64,000 nt of DNA from Thiobacillus sp. (GCA_030679915.1 JAUXRY010000022.1:1-64000), one strand, 5' to 3'. Shown: positions 46,324 to 56,228, numbered from the stretch's first letter. A program made the numbers and translations. The notes: generated by a model from the sequence alone, not told the origin.

Positions 46324-47372
46324 GCTACCGCACCACGTGCTCACACTGCGCCAGTGTGTTTCGACTCGGTACTGACCAGCTTGAAGCCGCGGAGGGATGG
46401 GTGCAATGCAGCGTCTGCGGCGCCGCCTTCGATGCACAACTGAGCCTGTTGATGGAAGATGGCTCGCCGGTACCGGTGATCGAACCTGAACCGGTTGAAT
46501 TGCCCCCCGCACTGGAAACGGTGCCCCTGCCTGAAGCAGCTAGCGACGAAGCGACAGCGGGCACACCGTACGAAACCGAAACCGAAACCGAAACCGAAAC
46601 CGAATGGGCCGACGCCGAAATCGATGACGATGGCACACGCGCCACGCCGCAAGGAATTGTCCAGCGCGAATCGCCGCTCGACCTGCCATCCATCATTCTC
46701 ATCGATCCTGACGCTTCGGAGTCGGACGACCCCGGCCCATTGCCGCATATTCAGGCACCAGCCTACCCTTCTAACCCATATGGGCCCAGTTACGCTTATC
46801 AGCCTGCGCCAACCAGTCCACCGCCGCCCGTCTCGCCTACCACACGCGGTGAATATGCAAACCTGGCGGCCGGAACGGCACGTATTCCCGAGACTCAACG
46901 CCGCACCAAAACTTGGGTATGGGCCATTTCAAGCTTGTTGCTGCTGGCGATTTTGCTCGCGCAAGCCATCTATTTTCTACGTGATACCGTCGTCAGCCAA
47001 CTGCCACAGACCCGCCCCGCATTCGAACAAGCCTGCACGGCGCTCGGTTGCACGCTCTCGCTGCCGAAAAACCTCACGCTTTTGAAAATCGTCGGTTCCG
47101 ACCTGCAAACCGAAGCCAGCGGTCGTTTGAAGCTTGCGCTCACCCTGGGCAATCGCGCCCGCCATGTTCAAGCGTGGCCGGTCCTGATCCTTACACTCAC
47201 AGACCAGCGCAATCGCCCCCTGGCGCGACGCAGTTTTGCCCCGAGCGAATATCTTGGCGATGCACAGCGTATCGCAGCCGGCATTCCGGCCCGCAGTGAG
47301 CAAGCGCTAAATCTGCCCCTCAATGTGCGCAACCTGGCCCCGATGGGGTTTGATTTAAAGCTTACGTATTAA
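46320..47372 (+). CDS. Zinc-ribbon and DUF3426 membrane protein
   Basis: A 350-residue protein. The N-terminal zinc ribbon has CSHC and CSVC spaced as in the MJ0042 type. A long acidic, proline-rich linker follows, then one membrane helix (WVWAISSLLLLAILLAQAIYF) and a periplasmic DUF3426 domain (RPAFEQACTALGCTLSLP...). The linker includes a (TE)n stretch from a hexanucleotide repeat. The function is unknown; the family usually follows prmA, as here. Confidence 0.9.
   Translation: MSYRTTCSHCASVFRLGTDQLEAAEGWVQCSVCGAAFDAQLSLLMEDGSPVPVIEPEPVELPPALETVPLPEAASDEATAGTPYETETETETETEWADAEIDDDGTRATPQGIVQRESPLDLPSIILIDPDASESDDPGPLPHIQAPAYPSNPYGPSYAYQPAPTSPPPPVSPTTRGEYANLAAGTARIPETQRRTKTWVWAISSLLLLAILLAQAIYFLRDTVVSQLPQTRPAFEQACTALGCTLSLPKNLTLLKIVGSDLQTEASGRLKLALTLGNRARHVQAWPVLILTLTDQRNRPLARRSFAPSEYLGDAQRIAAGIPARSEQALNLPLNVRNLAPMGFDLKLTY
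46571..46604 (+). repeat. Hexanucleotide tandem repeat (CGAAAC)n
   Basis: Five exact CGAAAC units plus four more bases, encoding a Thr-Glu run in the linker of the DUF3426 protein. Because the unit is 6 bp, length changes add or remove two residues without shifting the frame. Confidence 0.9.
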
Positions 47373-47443
47373 AGCTTTCGCCTCTTCCTGCAGAAAAATC
47401 TGTCTGGCTGGCTGATCGCTTCTTCGGTATAGTTCGCATTCCC

Positions 47444-47660
47444 GTTGCGGGAGAGTGCGTGCCGTGTGAATTCGACCCAGCCGCCGCCGAAGGCGTAACC
47501 CACCCGGAATCGCTCAGGCAAAAAGGACCGCAACAACAGGAATACTCTGGAGAGCGCGGACGCTGTGTTTAAGACAGCCAGCCGCCACCGAAGGGGCAGC
47601 GGCGGTCTGGATTGTTGTCATCCAGACCGCCGTAATCTCTCAGGTACCAAGGACAGAGGG
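47444..47660 (+). promoter_or_regulatory. Tandem glycine riboswitch upstream of gcvT
   Basis: Two glycine aptamers lie head to tail. Aptamer 1 (47444-47534) closes with GTTGCGG/CCGCAAC and holds GGGAGAG, GAAGGCGTAA and CTCAGGCAAAAAGGAC. Aptamer 2 (about 47542-47660) closes with CTCTG/CAGAG and holds GGAGAGCG, CCGAAGGGGCAG and CTCTCAGGTACCAAGGACAG. Aptamer 2 carries an extra 12-bp hairpin (47601-47631). The position before the glycine cleavage operon fits. GGTACCAA in aptamer 2 is exactly complementary to TTGGTACC just before the gcvT start, suggesting the switch mechanism. Confidence 0.95.
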
Positions 47661-47694
47661 GTGGGGCGTACCCGCGCTTTATCTCTTTTTTATT

Positions 47695-47702
47695 TTGGTA
47701 CC
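47695..47702 (+). promoter_or_regulatory. Putative expression platform of the glycine riboswitch
   Basis: TTGGTACC lies 5-12 bases before the gcvT ATG and is the exact complement of the conserved GGTACCAA at 47643-47650. Pairing would disrupt the second aptamer core and cover the initiation region. Glycine binding would release it. No terminator hairpin is evident, so translational control is favoured. Confidence 0.55.
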
Positions 47703-47706
47703 CTCC

Positions 47707-48801
47707 ATGTCTGATCAAACTGCACTCAAGCTCACCCCGCTCAACGCGACCCACCGCGAATCCGGCGCCAAAATGGTCGATTTCGGCGGTTGGGACATGC
47801 CGGTGAATTACGGTTCGCAAATCGAAGAACACCATACCGTCCGAACCGGCTGCGGATTGTTTGACGTCTCCCACATGCTGCCGCTCGACATCAAGGGCGC
47901 CCCAGTCCGCGCCTTTCTGCGCCGACTGGTCGCCAACAACGTCGACAAACTGCAGGTTCCAGGCAAGGCGCTGTATTCATGCATGCTGAACGAAGCCGGC
48001 GGCGTCATCGACGACCTCATCATCTATTTCATGGACGAATCCTGGTTCCGCCTGGTGGTCAACGCCGGCACCGCGGAAAAAGACCTGGCCTGGATGGAGA
48101 AAATGAACACCGAATGGGACATGGGCCTCACCCTCACCCCGCGCCGTGATCTGGCGATGATCGCCATCCAGGGCCCGAACGCCACGCAGGCACTGAACGA
48201 GGCGCTGCCCGGCGTCGACAGCATCACCGCCAACCTCAAACCCTTTAACGCTGCAGCCATGGGCGAAATGTTCATCGCCCGCACCGGCTACACCGGCGAA
48301 GACGGCTTTGAAGTCATGGTGCTGGCGAAATCCGCGCCCTACTTCTGGAAAGCACTGGTTGAAGCCGGTGGCAAACCAATCGGACTGGGCGCGCGCGACA
48401 CCCTGCGCCTCGAAGCCGGCATGAATTTATACGGTCAGGACATGGACGACACCACCTCGCCGCTGGAATCCGGCTTGTCGTGGACAGTCGACATGAAAAC
48501 CGAACGCGACTTCGTCGGCCGGGCTGCGCTGGAAAAAAGCGAAATCACCCTGCAGCTGGTTGGCCTGCTGCTACTCGACAAAGGGGTTTTGCGCGGTCAT
48601 CAGAAAGTCATCACCAAACATGGCGCGGGCGAAATCACCTCCGGCTCCTTCTCGCCTACACTGCAGCAGTCGATTGCGCTCGCGCGCATCCCGCTTGGGA
48701 TAGCACCGGGTGAAGAAGTCGAGGTGGAAATCCGCGACAAAAAACTGAAAGCCAAAGTGGTGAAATATCCCTTTGTGCGCAACGGCAAGGCCCTGATTTA
48801 A
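47707..48801 (+). CDS. gcvT: Glycine cleavage system aminomethyltransferase (T protein)
   Basis: A 364-residue folate-dependent enzyme that releases ammonia and passes the methylene to tetrahydrofolate. Motifs: [42 protein letters not shown] and [14 protein letters not shown] chose the ATG at 47707; a frame start at 47695 would lie in the riboswitch platform. Its 3' end carries a 16-bp tandem duplication that includes the stop. Confidence 0.96.
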   Translation: MSDQTALKLTPLNATHRESGAKMVDFGGWDMPVNYGSQIEEHHTVRTGCGLFDVSHMLPLDIKGAPVRAFLRRLVANNVDKLQVPGKALYSCMLNEAGGVIDDLIIYFMDESWFRLVVNAGTAEKDLAWMEKMNTEWDMGLTLTPRRDLAMIAIQGPNATQALNEALPGVDSITANLKPFNAAAMGEMFIARTGYTGEDGFEVMVLAKSAPYFWKALVEAGGKPIGLGARDTLRLEAGMNLYGQDMDDTTSPLESGLSWTVDMKTERDFVGRAALEKSEITLQLVGLLLLDKGVLRGHQKVITKHGAGEITSGSFSPTLQQSIALARIPLGIAPGEEVEVEIRDKKLKAKVVKYPFVRNGKALI

Positions 48802-48820
48802 TTTGGCTCTGATTTAATTT
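48789..48820 (+). repeat. 16-bp tandem duplication across the gcvT stop
   Basis: GGCCCTGATTTAATTT (48789-48804) is followed directly by GGCTCTGATTTAATTT (48805-48820), one mismatch in 16. The stop codon TAA at 48799 is copied in the second unit. It looks like a small slippage duplication. Confidence 0.8.
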
Positions 48821-48896
48821 AACGACTCGGCAACGGCGCTTGAAACGCGCCCTGCCTGCACCCTGACTTTTACATCACTCTCTTCTGGACCCCACC

Positions 48897-49286
48897 ATGA
48901 ATATCCCAGCTGACCTCAAATACACTCCCAGCCACGAATGGGTGCGCATCGAAGCCGACGGCACACTGACTGTGGGCATTACGCATCACGCTCAGGATCT
49001 GCTGGGCGACATGGTGTTCATCGAAGGCCCGGCAGCCGGCCGTGCCCTCAGCAAAGGTGAAGAGTGTGCAGTGGTCGAGTCGGTGAAAGCCGCCTCCGAT
49101 GTCTACGCGCCGGTTTCAGGCGAAGTGATTGCGGCAAACGGCGATGTCGAATCCAGCCCTGAACAGGTGAACAAGGATGCCTATGCGGCATGGCTGTTCA
49201 AGATCAAACCCGCTGACGCAGGCGAAATAGCCACCCTGCTGGATGCGACGGCTTACGAAAAACTCGTCGTGGCTGACGCCCATTAA
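48897..49286 (+). CDS. gcvH: Glycine cleavage system H protein
   Basis: A 129-residue lipoyl carrier. The lipoylated Lys64 lies in [19 protein letters not shown]. It shuttles the aminomethyl group between the P and T proteins. It is the second gene of the gcv operon. Confidence 0.97.
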   Translation: MNIPADLKYTPSHEWVRIEADGTLTVGITHHAQDLLGDMVFIEGPAAGRALSKGEECAVVESVKAASDVYAPVSGEVIAANGDVESSPEQVNKDAYAAWLFKIKPADAGEIATLLDATAYEKLVVADAH

Positions 49287-49297
49287 TTTCGATCATC

Positions 49298-50674
49298 ATG
49301 CCTTTCATTCCTCACACCCCTGAAGATGTCTCGACCATGCTCAGTGCCATTGGCGCTGGCAGCATCGAAGACCTTTTCGATGAAATTCCACCCGCACTCA
49401 AAGCCGGAAAACTGAAAGATGTGCCCGAAGGCCTGTCCGAGATGGCGGTCGCGCGACTGATGCAGGAGCGCGCATCACAGGATGGCTTCTGGTCCAGCTT
49501 TATCGGCGCAGGTGTCTACGAGCACCATATCCCGGCAGCCATCTGGCAGATCACCACGCGCGGCGAGTTCTACTCGGCCTACACGCCGTATCAAGCTGAA
49601 GCGTCGCAAGGCACGCTACAGTTGATCTACGAATACCAGACCATGATGACCCGCCTGACGGGTCTGGATGTGTCGAATGCCTCCATGTACGACGGCGCCA
49701 CTGCGCTGGCCGAAGCCGTTTTAATGGCGGTGCGTTCGCACAAGAGCTCGCGCCGCGTGCTGGTGCCGAAAACCGTGCACCCGATCTACCGTCGCGTGGT
49801 CCACACCACAGTCAAAAACCAGGGCATCGAACTGGTCGAGCTTGAATACGATCCCGCCACCGGCCTAACCATTCTGCCCGCCGATGCAGGCAGCTTTGCC
49901 GGGTTGGTGATCCCGCAACCCAATTTCTTCGGCGTGCTGGAAGACGTCCATGCGATGACCGATTGGGCGCATGAACAAGGCGCGCTGGCCATTGCATTGG
50001 TCAACCCCACCACGCTGGCCGTGCTGGAGGCCCCCGGGAAATGGGGCCAAACCGGCGCTGACATCGCGGTGGGCGAAGGCCAGCCGCTGGGCGCGCCAAT
50101 GGCTTCGGGTGGCCCTTACTTTGGCTTCATGTGCTGTCGCCAGAGTTTCGTGCGACAAATGCCTGGGCGCATTGTTGGCCGCACCGTCGATCTCGACGGC
50201 AAGCCGGGTTTTTCGCTGACATTGCAGGCACGCGAGCAACACATCCGCCGCTCCAAAGCCACCTCGAACATCTGCACCAACCAGGGTCTGGTCGTGACTG
50301 CCGCCACTCAATACATGGCGCTACTGGGGCCGCAAGGGCTGGCCAAAGTGGCTTCGGCCAGCCATGCCGGCACGATGGCACTGGCTGACAAACTGGCCGC
50401 GATTCCGAATGTGACGCGTGCATTTGCTTCGCCGGCCTTCCACGAAGTCGTACTCAAGCTCAACGACAATGCCCATGACGTGCTGCGCGCATTACGCGCA
50501 CAAGGCATTCTCGGCGGACTGGATATTTCCGACTGGTATCCCGAACTGGGTCAGGCGATTCTGGTCTGCGTCACCGAAACCAAAACGCCGGCGGATCTCG
50601 ACCACTACGTGCAGCAGATGGAACGCATCCTGTCGAAACGTCGTGAAGCCCCGCCCTGCGCGTACAAGAGCTAA
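49298..50674 (+). CDS. gcvPA: Glycine dehydrogenase (decarboxylating) subunit 1
   Basis: A 458-residue N-terminal half of the split P protein. [51 protein letters not shown] and [20 protein letters not shown] are family signatures. It pairs with the product of gcvPB, which lies two genes downstream rather than next door. It starts 11 bases after gcvH. Confidence 0.96.
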   Translation: MPFIPHTPEDVSTMLSAIGAGSIEDLFDEIPPALKAGKLKDVPEGLSEMAVARLMQERASQDGFWSSFIGAGVYEHHIPAAIWQITTRGEFYSAYTPYQAEASQGTLQLIYEYQTMMTRLTGLDVSNASMYDGATALAEAVLMAVRSHKSSRRVLVPKTVHPIYRRVVHTTVKNQGIELVELEYDPATGLTILPADAGSFAGLVIPQPNFFGVLEDVHAMTDWAHEQGALAIALVNPTTLAVLEAPGKWGQTGADIAVGEGQPLGAPMASGGPYFGFMCCRQSFVRQMPGRIVGRTVDLDGKPGFSLTLQAREQHIRRSKATSNICTNQGLVVTAATQYMALLGPQGLAKVASASHAGTMALADKLAAIPNVTRAFASPAFHEVVLKLNDNAHDVLRALRAQGILGGLDISDWYPELGQAILVCVTETKTPADLDHYVQQMERILSKRREAPPCAYKS

Positions 50675-50686
50675 TCGGAGCCCGAC

Positions 50687-50974
50687 ATGAGCGACATCAA
50701 ACGCGACAAGGAATTCTGGGAGCTGGCTGATTCATTTATTCAGTTGGCCAATACCCATCTGAGCGAGCACAAACCCAGCCGAGTGAGTGCGAGCGCGCTC
50801 TTTGCTGCGGCAAGATTCAATGCCTTCGTCATCACCGCAGCAACCGAAAGCAAGGAACAGCTGATTACGGAGAAAGAAGCCGCAATCGCTTATTTTCTGG
50901 AGCAGTACGAAGCCATGCTGCGCGAGAATATCGATGAGCACTTGACCCGCTACGACAAGAAAATGGATTCGTAG
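50687..50974 (+). CDS. DUF3144 protein
   Basis: A 95-residue, mostly helical soluble protein: FWELADSFIQLANTHLSEH, then SALFAAARFNAFVITA, then a charged tail. The pattern matches DUF3144. It lies 12 bases after gcvPA, inside the gcv operon. No function is known. Confidence 0.85.
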   Translation: MSDIKRDKEFWELADSFIQLANTHLSEHKPSRVSASALFAAARFNAFVITAATESKEQLITEKEAAIAYFLEQYEAMLRENIDEHLTRYDKKMDS

Positions 50975-51040
50975 CTGGGAATGAATCGGTTGCAAGGATT
51001 CACACCCGACATTTAATTGATTGATTAAAGGAGAGCACAC

Positions 51041-51532
51041 ATGACAGTGACTTTAGGCGGTAACCCCATCGACGTTGCAGGCAACTTCCCCAAAGTGGGC
51101 GACACGGCCCCCGATTTCAAGCTGGTGAACGGCGATCTGACCGACGTCTCGCTGGCGGACTTTTCCGGCAAGAAAAAGCTGTTGAACATCGTGCCCAGTC
51201 TGGACACCGGCGTGTGCGCCACGTCAACCAAAAAACTCAATGACGCTGTGCTGAATGGTGCCGTTCTGATGGTCATTTCTGCCGACCTGCCGTTTGCCCA
51301 GGGACGCTTTTGCACAGCCGAAGGCACCAAGAATGCAGTGACGCTTTCAACCATGCGCGGCGCAGAGTTCATGCAGAACTACGGCGTCGCCATCACCAGC
51401 GGACCGCTCTGCGGCGTCACGGCACGCGCACTGATCGTGCTGGACGAGAACAACAAGGTGCTTCACGCTGAGCTCGTCCCCGAGATCAAACAGGAACCCT
51501 ACTACGACGCTGCATTGGCAGCACTGAAGTAA
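51041..51532 (+). CDS. tpx: Thiol peroxidase Tpx
   Basis: A 163-residue peroxiredoxin that reduces hydroperoxides. Peroxidatic Cys59 ([11 protein letters not shown]) and resolving Cys91 (GRFCTAEG) are spaced as in atypical 2-Cys Tpx. A strong ribosome site (AAAGGAGAG) precedes the ATG. It is inserted between the two P-protein genes. Confidence 0.96.
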   Translation: MTVTLGGNPIDVAGNFPKVGDTAPDFKLVNGDLTDVSLADFSGKKKLLNIVPSLDTGVCATSTKKLNDAVLNGAVLMVISADLPFAQGRFCTAEGTKNAVTLSTMRGAEFMQNYGVAITSGPLCGVTARALIVLDENNKVLHAELVPEIKQEPYYDAALAALK

Positions 51533-51581
51533 TTTTTTCGCGGTACCTTTCACGGTATTCGCGGGCAACCAGGTTTTCACC

Positions 51582-53033
51582 ATGCTGATATTCGACCATT
51601 CCCGTCCCGGCCGCACCGCTGCCGCTCAAATGCCTGCCGCCGGCGGTAATCTCGACGACCTGCCCGCCAACTTGCGGCGCAAGGATGCGCCGGGGCTGCC
51701 CGAGGTGTCTGAGCTTGATGTCGTGCGCCACTACACGCGTTTGAGCCAGAAAAACTTCTCGATCGACACCCAGTTTTACCCGCTCGGCTCGTGCACGATG
51801 AAGTACAACCCGCGCGCGTGTAATTCGCTGGCGATGCTGCCGCAGTTTTTGGGGCGCCACCCGGCAAGCCCGGACGAAACCGGGCAAGGCTTTTTGGCCA
51901 GCATGTTCGAGCTGCAGGAAATGCTGAAGGACGTGACCGGCATGGCGGGCGTATCAATGGCTCCGATGGCCGGTGCGCATGGCGAATTCGCCGGAGTGGC
52001 GATGATTCGCGCCTACCACGATGCGCGCGGCGACACGGCGCGGCGCGAGATCATCGTGCCGGACGCGGCGCACGGCACCAACCCGGCCACCGCCACCATG
52101 TGCGGATATACAGTCATGGAAATCCCCACCGATTCGACCGGCAGCGTCAACATCGAAGCGTTGAAAGCCGCCGTCGGCCCTCACACGGCCGGCCTGATGC
52201 TGACCAACCCGTCGACACTGGGCGTGTTCGAGAAAGCCATCTCCGAAATCCAGAAAATTGTTCACGATGCAGGCGGCCTCTCGTATTACGACGGTGCCAA
52301 CCTCAACGCGATTCTAGGCAAGGTTCGCCCTGGTGACATGGGTTTCGACGTCATCCACATGAACCTGCACAAAACCTTTTCCACCCCGCACGGCGGCGGC
52401 GGGCCGGGCGCGGGCCCGGTGGGCGTATCGAAGCGGCTGCTGCCTTTCATGCCGATCCCGCTGGTGCTGAATGAAAATGGCGCTTACCGCCTGGCCAATG
52501 AAGCGGACGTGCCGCAATCAATCGGCCGCATGTCGGGCAACATGGGCAATGCTGGCGTGCTGATGCGCGCCTACATTTATGCGCGTCTGCTCGGTCGCGA
52601 TGGCATGCACCGCGTCGCGGAATACGCCACGCTCAATGCCAACTATTTGATGGTCCAACTGCGTGAGGCCGGTTTTGAACTCGCGTTTCCGACACGTCGC
52701 GCCAGCCACGAGTTTATTGTCACCTTGAAGAAGCTGAAGGAAACCACCGGCGTTACCGCGATGGATTTTGCCAAGCGCTTGCTTGACTACGGTTACCACG
52801 CGCCGACCACTTACTTTCCGCTGCTGGTGCCTGAGTGCCTGTTGATCGAGCCGACCGAAACCGAAAGCCGCGAAACATTGGATGGCTTCATCGAAGCGAT
52901 GAAAACCATCAAGCTCGAAGCTGAAACCAACCCCGCGCTGGTGAAGGGCGCACCCTACAGCTTGCCGGTCCGGCGCCTGGACGACGTCAAGGCCGCACGC
53001 GAACTCGACCTGGCTTACAAGCCTGCTGCATGA
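51582..53033 (+). CDS. gcvPB: Glycine dehydrogenase (decarboxylating) subunit 2
   Basis: A 483-residue catalytic half of the P protein. The PLP-binding Lys264 is in [19 protein letters not shown]. The start [15 protein letters not shown] is the usual one for the split form. The stop overlaps dgkA by 4 bases. Confidence 0.96.
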   Translation: MLIFDHSRPGRTAAAQMPAAGGNLDDLPANLRRKDAPGLPEVSELDVVRHYTRLSQKNFSIDTQFYPLGSCTMKYNPRACNSLAMLPQFLGRHPASPDETGQGFLASMFELQEMLKDVTGMAGVSMAPMAGAHGEFAGVAMIRAYHDARGDTARREIIVPDAAHGTNPATATMCGYTVMEIPTDSTGSVNIEALKAAVGPHTAGLMLTNPSTLGVFEKAISEIQKIVHDAGGLSYYDGANLNAILGKVRPGDMGFDVIHMNLHKTFSTPHGGGGPGAGPVGVSKRLLPFMPIPLVLNENGAYRLANEADVPQSIGRMSGNMGNAGVLMRAYIYARLLGRDGMHRVAEYATLNANYLMVQLREAGFELAFPTRRASHEFIVTLKKLKETTGVTAMDFAKRLLDYGYHAPTTYFPLLVPECLLIEPTETESRETLDGFIEAMKTIKLEAETNPALVKGAPYSLPVRRLDDVKAARELDLAYKPAA

Positions 53034-53407
53034 ATGACCCGGCCAGCCCGTTCAAGGGCAAGACGGGTCTGCGCCGAATACTGAATGCAGTGGGCTACTC
53101 ATGGGCCGGGCTGACTGCCGCGCTGAAATATGAGAACGCGTTCCAGCAGGAAGTCTTTTTAGCACTGGTGCTGATTCCCCTTGCCGTGTTTCTGGGCAAT
53201 TCGGGAAGCGAGCGCGCGCTCATGATTGGAGCCGTATTGCTTGTTCTCATCGTTGAGCTGCTGAATTCCGCGATTGAAGCGGCGGTCGACCGCATCTCTC
53301 TGGAGCACCATCAACTGATCAAACGTGCCAAGGATATGGGAAGCGCGGCAGTGATGATTGCGCTCTTGAACGTTGTAGCCATCTGGGCTTTGATACTGCT
53401 AGGCTGA
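53030..53407 (+). CDS. dgkA: Diacylglycerol kinase
   Basis: A 125-residue inner-membrane enzyme that phosphorylates diacylglycerol. An N-terminal amphipathic part ([23 protein letters not shown]), the core [15 protein letters not shown] and three membrane helices match DgkA. It is coupled to gcvPB by a 4-base overlap, which says little about function. Confidence 0.94.
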   Translation: MNDPASPFKGKTGLRRILNAVGYSWAGLTAALKYENAFQQEVFLALVLIPLAVFLGNSGSERALMIGAVLLVLIVELLNSAIEAAVDRISLEHHQLIKRAKDMGSAAVMIALLNVVAIWALILLG

Positions 53408-53514
53408 TCGACACAACTAAAATTTACACACTTATTTGAGCAATATACGTGCCAAACCCTTAAGTTATGGTCTTTCTGACCGGAATATAGGGGTACGCCC
53501 TTTAAAGTGACTGT

Positions 53515-55059
53515 GTGAACCTGAAATCTGTTTGTCTTCTTCTGAGCGTGTTCCACGCCAGTTCTGCCATCGCCCTTGGGCTCGGCGAGCTGTCCGTGCG
53601 CTCACACCTCGGTCAAGCCCTGCACGTCACGGTCAAAATACTGGGCACAAATGCAACCACCGCTGCGGGTTGTTTCAGCCTTGCGCCAGCAGAAGGCGCT
53701 GCGGTTCCTCCGCCGCGGGCGCAACTCAGTCTGGATCAGGGCAGCGGTCAAGCGCTGCTGCATATCCGCACGCCATACGCTATCAACGATCCGATCGCGC
53801 AATTTTCACTGATATCAGACTGCGAATCCCCACTTCGGCGGGATTACGTTGTGTTGCTCGACCCCCCCGAACAGGAGGTCCCCGTTCTCAGCCAGAAGGA
53901 CCCCGCCGCCACCGTGCAAGCTAGAGTGGCCCGTGCAGAACCGGCGCCCGCCACTATACGCACCCCAAAAAAACCGACCCTCAAGCGGGCCTCGCCGCTT
54001 CGCCTGTCTGACTCAAGAACACAGGCCTCTCCTCCTCGTAAAAAACCGGCCCAGGACGTGCAAAAACCCCGCCTGGTGCTATCAGGCAGGCATGGTACGG
54101 ACAGCACGACACTCGCATTACGTCTTGATACCAATCTGCCGGACATGAACCGGCCACATGTCGACAACCTGACCCCCGATGAGCTGTCCGACGAAAACAC
54201 GGCACTCAACCGCAAGCTGGCCCATTTGGAGGCGCAGCTGGTCGCCCTGCAAAAACGCAATGCGGAAATCGAGAAGAAGCGCACGGGCGTCACCACGACC
54301 CAGGCTCCGAACCGATCCTCCCTCCCGGCGCAGTGGCCACTGTATCTTTTGATTACCGGATTGCTGGTCGCTGCTAGCGTTCTGGTTGTCTGGCTGCGCC
54401 AGCGCGGCACTCACACAAATGCAGCCCCCCTCTCCTCTATGTCAGCAGGTCCTTTGCCGGACTTCGATGAGATGACAGCAGATTCCTGGACAGAACCCGT
54501 ACTCGAGCACAAGCCCCGCAGTGCCGAGTCTAGCGTGCATGAGCGCAGTACCTCACTCCCGGAGTCTGAACGGATTCTGGATTTCGAGTTTTCAACGCCG
54601 GATCAAACGACAGAGGTCAATGACAATATTCTGGACCAGGCCGAGGTGTACATGGCACACGGCCATGGCGACCTTGCGGTTCACTTGTTGCAGGAACACT
54701 TGCGCGATGCCCCCGATGAATCTCCGGTGCCGTGGCTGTTATTACTCGATCTGCTTCACCGTGAAGGGGACACTGAGGGCTATACCGCTGCCAGCATCGA
54801 ATGTCGTCGCTATTTCAACGTCAACCTCAGCGGTCATCCGGTCTCACAAGAGAGCGACGCCAGTCAGGGCCTGGAAAATTATCCGCACTTGCTGGAACAA
54901 GTAGTGGTGGTATGGGGCACACCCGCAATGGAAGAATTCTTCAACGACCTGATTTTTGACAAACGGGGTGGAACACGGGTCGGCTTCGACCCCGGTGCTT
55001 ACCGCGACATTCTGCTGCTGCGCGCGATTTCAAATTCAACCAACCCACTCGCGGCTTGA
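53515..55059 (+). CDS. FimV-like pilus-assembly/polarity protein (short form)
   Basis: A 514-residue protein. The signal peptide is followed by the FimV N-terminal domain (LGLGELSVRSHLGQALHVTV...), a Pro/Arg-rich linker and a coiled coil (TALNRKLAHLEAQLVALQKRNAEIEKK). One membrane helix (WPLYLLITGLLVAASVLVVWL) leads to a cytoplasmic TPR-like region (LDQAEVYMAHGHGDLAVHLLQEHL). Classical FimV is about 900 residues with a LysM domain, which I do not see. The start is GTG at 53515. Confidence 0.82.
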   Translation: MNLKSVCLLLSVFHASSAIALGLGELSVRSHLGQALHVTVKILGTNATTAAGCFSLAPAEGAAVPPPRAQLSLDQGSGQALLHIRTPYAINDPIAQFSLISDCESPLRRDYVVLLDPPEQEVPVLSQKDPAATVQARVARAEPAPATIRTPKKPTLKRASPLRLSDSRTQASPPRKKPAQDVQKPRLVLSGRHGTDSTTLALRLDTNLPDMNRPHVDNLTPDELSDENTALNRKLAHLEAQLVALQKRNAEIEKKRTGVTTTQAPNRSSLPAQWPLYLLITGLLVAASVLVVWLRQRGTHTNAAPLSSMSAGPLPDFDEMTADSWTEPVLEHKPRSAESSVHERSTSLPESERILDFEFSTPDQTTEVNDNILDQAEVYMAHGHGDLAVHLLQEHLRDAPDESPVPWLLLLDLLHREGDTEGYTAASIECRRYFNVNLSGHPVSQESDASQGLENYPHLLEQVVVVWGTPAMEEFFNDLIFDKRGGTRVGFDPGAYRDILLLRAISNSTNPLAA

Positions 55060-55105
55060 ATAGAGTCCTCTCGCCTCTGAGCCAGAACGATCGAATCACT
55101 CTGCG

Positions 55106-55111
55106 TATAAT
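55106..55111 (+). promoter_or_regulatory. Likely -10 box for the PfkB kinase gene
   Basis: TATAAT 31 bases before the ATG at 55142, in a GC-richer context. The -35 region is weak. Confidence 0.4.
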
Positions 55112-55141
55112 CCAGGTTGTCGTTTTCAACCTGTAGCCAAC

Positions 55142-56074
55142 ATGCGCACCCTCATCTGCGGTTCCCTCGCCTTCGATTCCATCATGGTGTTTCAGGATCA
55201 CTTCAAGAACCACATCCTGCCCGACAAGATCCACATGCTAAATGTGTCGTTTCTGGTGCCAGAAATGCGCCGTGAATTCGGCGGTTGCGCCGGCAATATC
55301 GCCTACAACCTGAAGTTGCTGGGTGGCGAGCCAGTGATCATGGCAACCGTCGGTGAAGATTTCGGCGTCTACGCCGAACGACTGGATGCACAGGGCATCT
55401 CGCGTGAATCGATCCGCAACATGCCCGGCAGCTTTACCGCACAGGCGTTTATTACCACGGACCTCGCCGACAACCAGATCACTGCCTTCCACCCCGGCGC
55501 GATGTTTTTCTCGCACGAGAACGATGCCTCACAAGCACGTGATATCGGCCTGGGCATTGTTTCTCCCGATGGCCGTGATGGCATGCTGAGCCACTGCCGA
55601 CAGTTCCACGAAGTCGGCATTCCATTCGTGTTCGACCCGGGTCAGGGGATGCCGCTGTTTTCCGGTAGCGAACTGCTGGAAATGGTCGAACTGGCAGACT
55701 ACGTCACCCTCAACGATTACGAAGCCGAGTTGCTGCAGGCGCGCACTGAACTGTCGCTGGCTGTTCTGGCGACCAAGGTGAAATGCCTGGTCGTGACGCG
55801 TGGCGAAGCCGGATCGCAGTTTTATGTCGACGGCAAGATGATCGATATCCCGGTTGTCCCGGCCCGTGCCGTGGTCGACCCTACCGGTTGCGGCGATGCT
55901 TTTCGCGCTGGCCTGCTCTACGGCATCGCCCACGGCTGGGACTGGGAAACCACCGGCCAGCTGGCGAGTCTGATGGGATCGATCAAGATCGAACAGCGGG
56001 GTGGCCAGAACCACACGCTTGACCGCGCCGAGATCAGTAATCGGTTGAAAACCGCTTTCGGCAAAACGCTTTAA
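55142..56074 (+). CDS. PfkB-family kinase, adenosine kinase-like
   Basis: A 310-residue sugar/nucleoside kinase. The N-terminal GGCAGNIAYNLKLLGG and the C-terminal anion hole with catalytic Asp, DPTGCGDAFRAGLLYG, are clear. Betaproteobacterial relatives are annotated as adenosine kinase or carbohydrate kinase; the substrate cannot be told from sequence. Two strong hairpins follow the gene. Confidence 0.88.
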   Translation: MRTLICGSLAFDSIMVFQDHFKNHILPDKIHMLNVSFLVPEMRREFGGCAGNIAYNLKLLGGEPVIMATVGEDFGVYAERLDAQGISRESIRNMPGSFTAQAFITTDLADNQITAFHPGAMFFSHENDASQARDIGLGIVSPDGRDGMLSHCRQFHEVGIPFVFDPGQGMPLFSGSELLEMVELADYVTLNDYEAELLQARTELSLAVLATKVKCLVVTRGEAGSQFYVDGKMIDIPVVPARAVVDPTGCGDAFRAGLLYGIAHGWDWETTGQLASLMGSIKIEQRGGQNHTLDRAEISNRLKTAFGKTL

Positions 56075-56080
56075 GCCTTC

Positions 56081-56150
56081 AACAGAGTGGCGTTTCGACG
56101 CCACTCTGTTAAACGCCCCCACTCGATCCACGCATTGAGTGGGGGCGTTT
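56081..56150 (+). terminator. Two tandem strong hairpins after the PfkB kinase gene
   Basis: Hairpin 1: 13-bp stem AACAGAGTGGCGT/ACGCCACTCTGTT with a TTCG tetraloop (56081-56110). Hairpin 2: 14-bp stem AAACGCCCCCACTC/GAGTGGGGGCGTTT (56111-56150), starting at the next base. Only three T follow, so termination is likely but not textbook. Both may also protect the mRNA end. Confidence 0.7.
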
Positions 56151-56228
56151 CCCCAAAACTGTCTGGCCTGATTCCGTAAACGTCCACTTCGCCTATATTG
56201 AGAAGAAGACATCCTCGGGAAGATCGCC

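Noticed and set aside
46571-46604. Tandem CGAAAC units considered as a CRISPR array
   Set aside because: The units are contiguous without spacers and lie in frame inside a gene; no CRISPR array is visible in the window.
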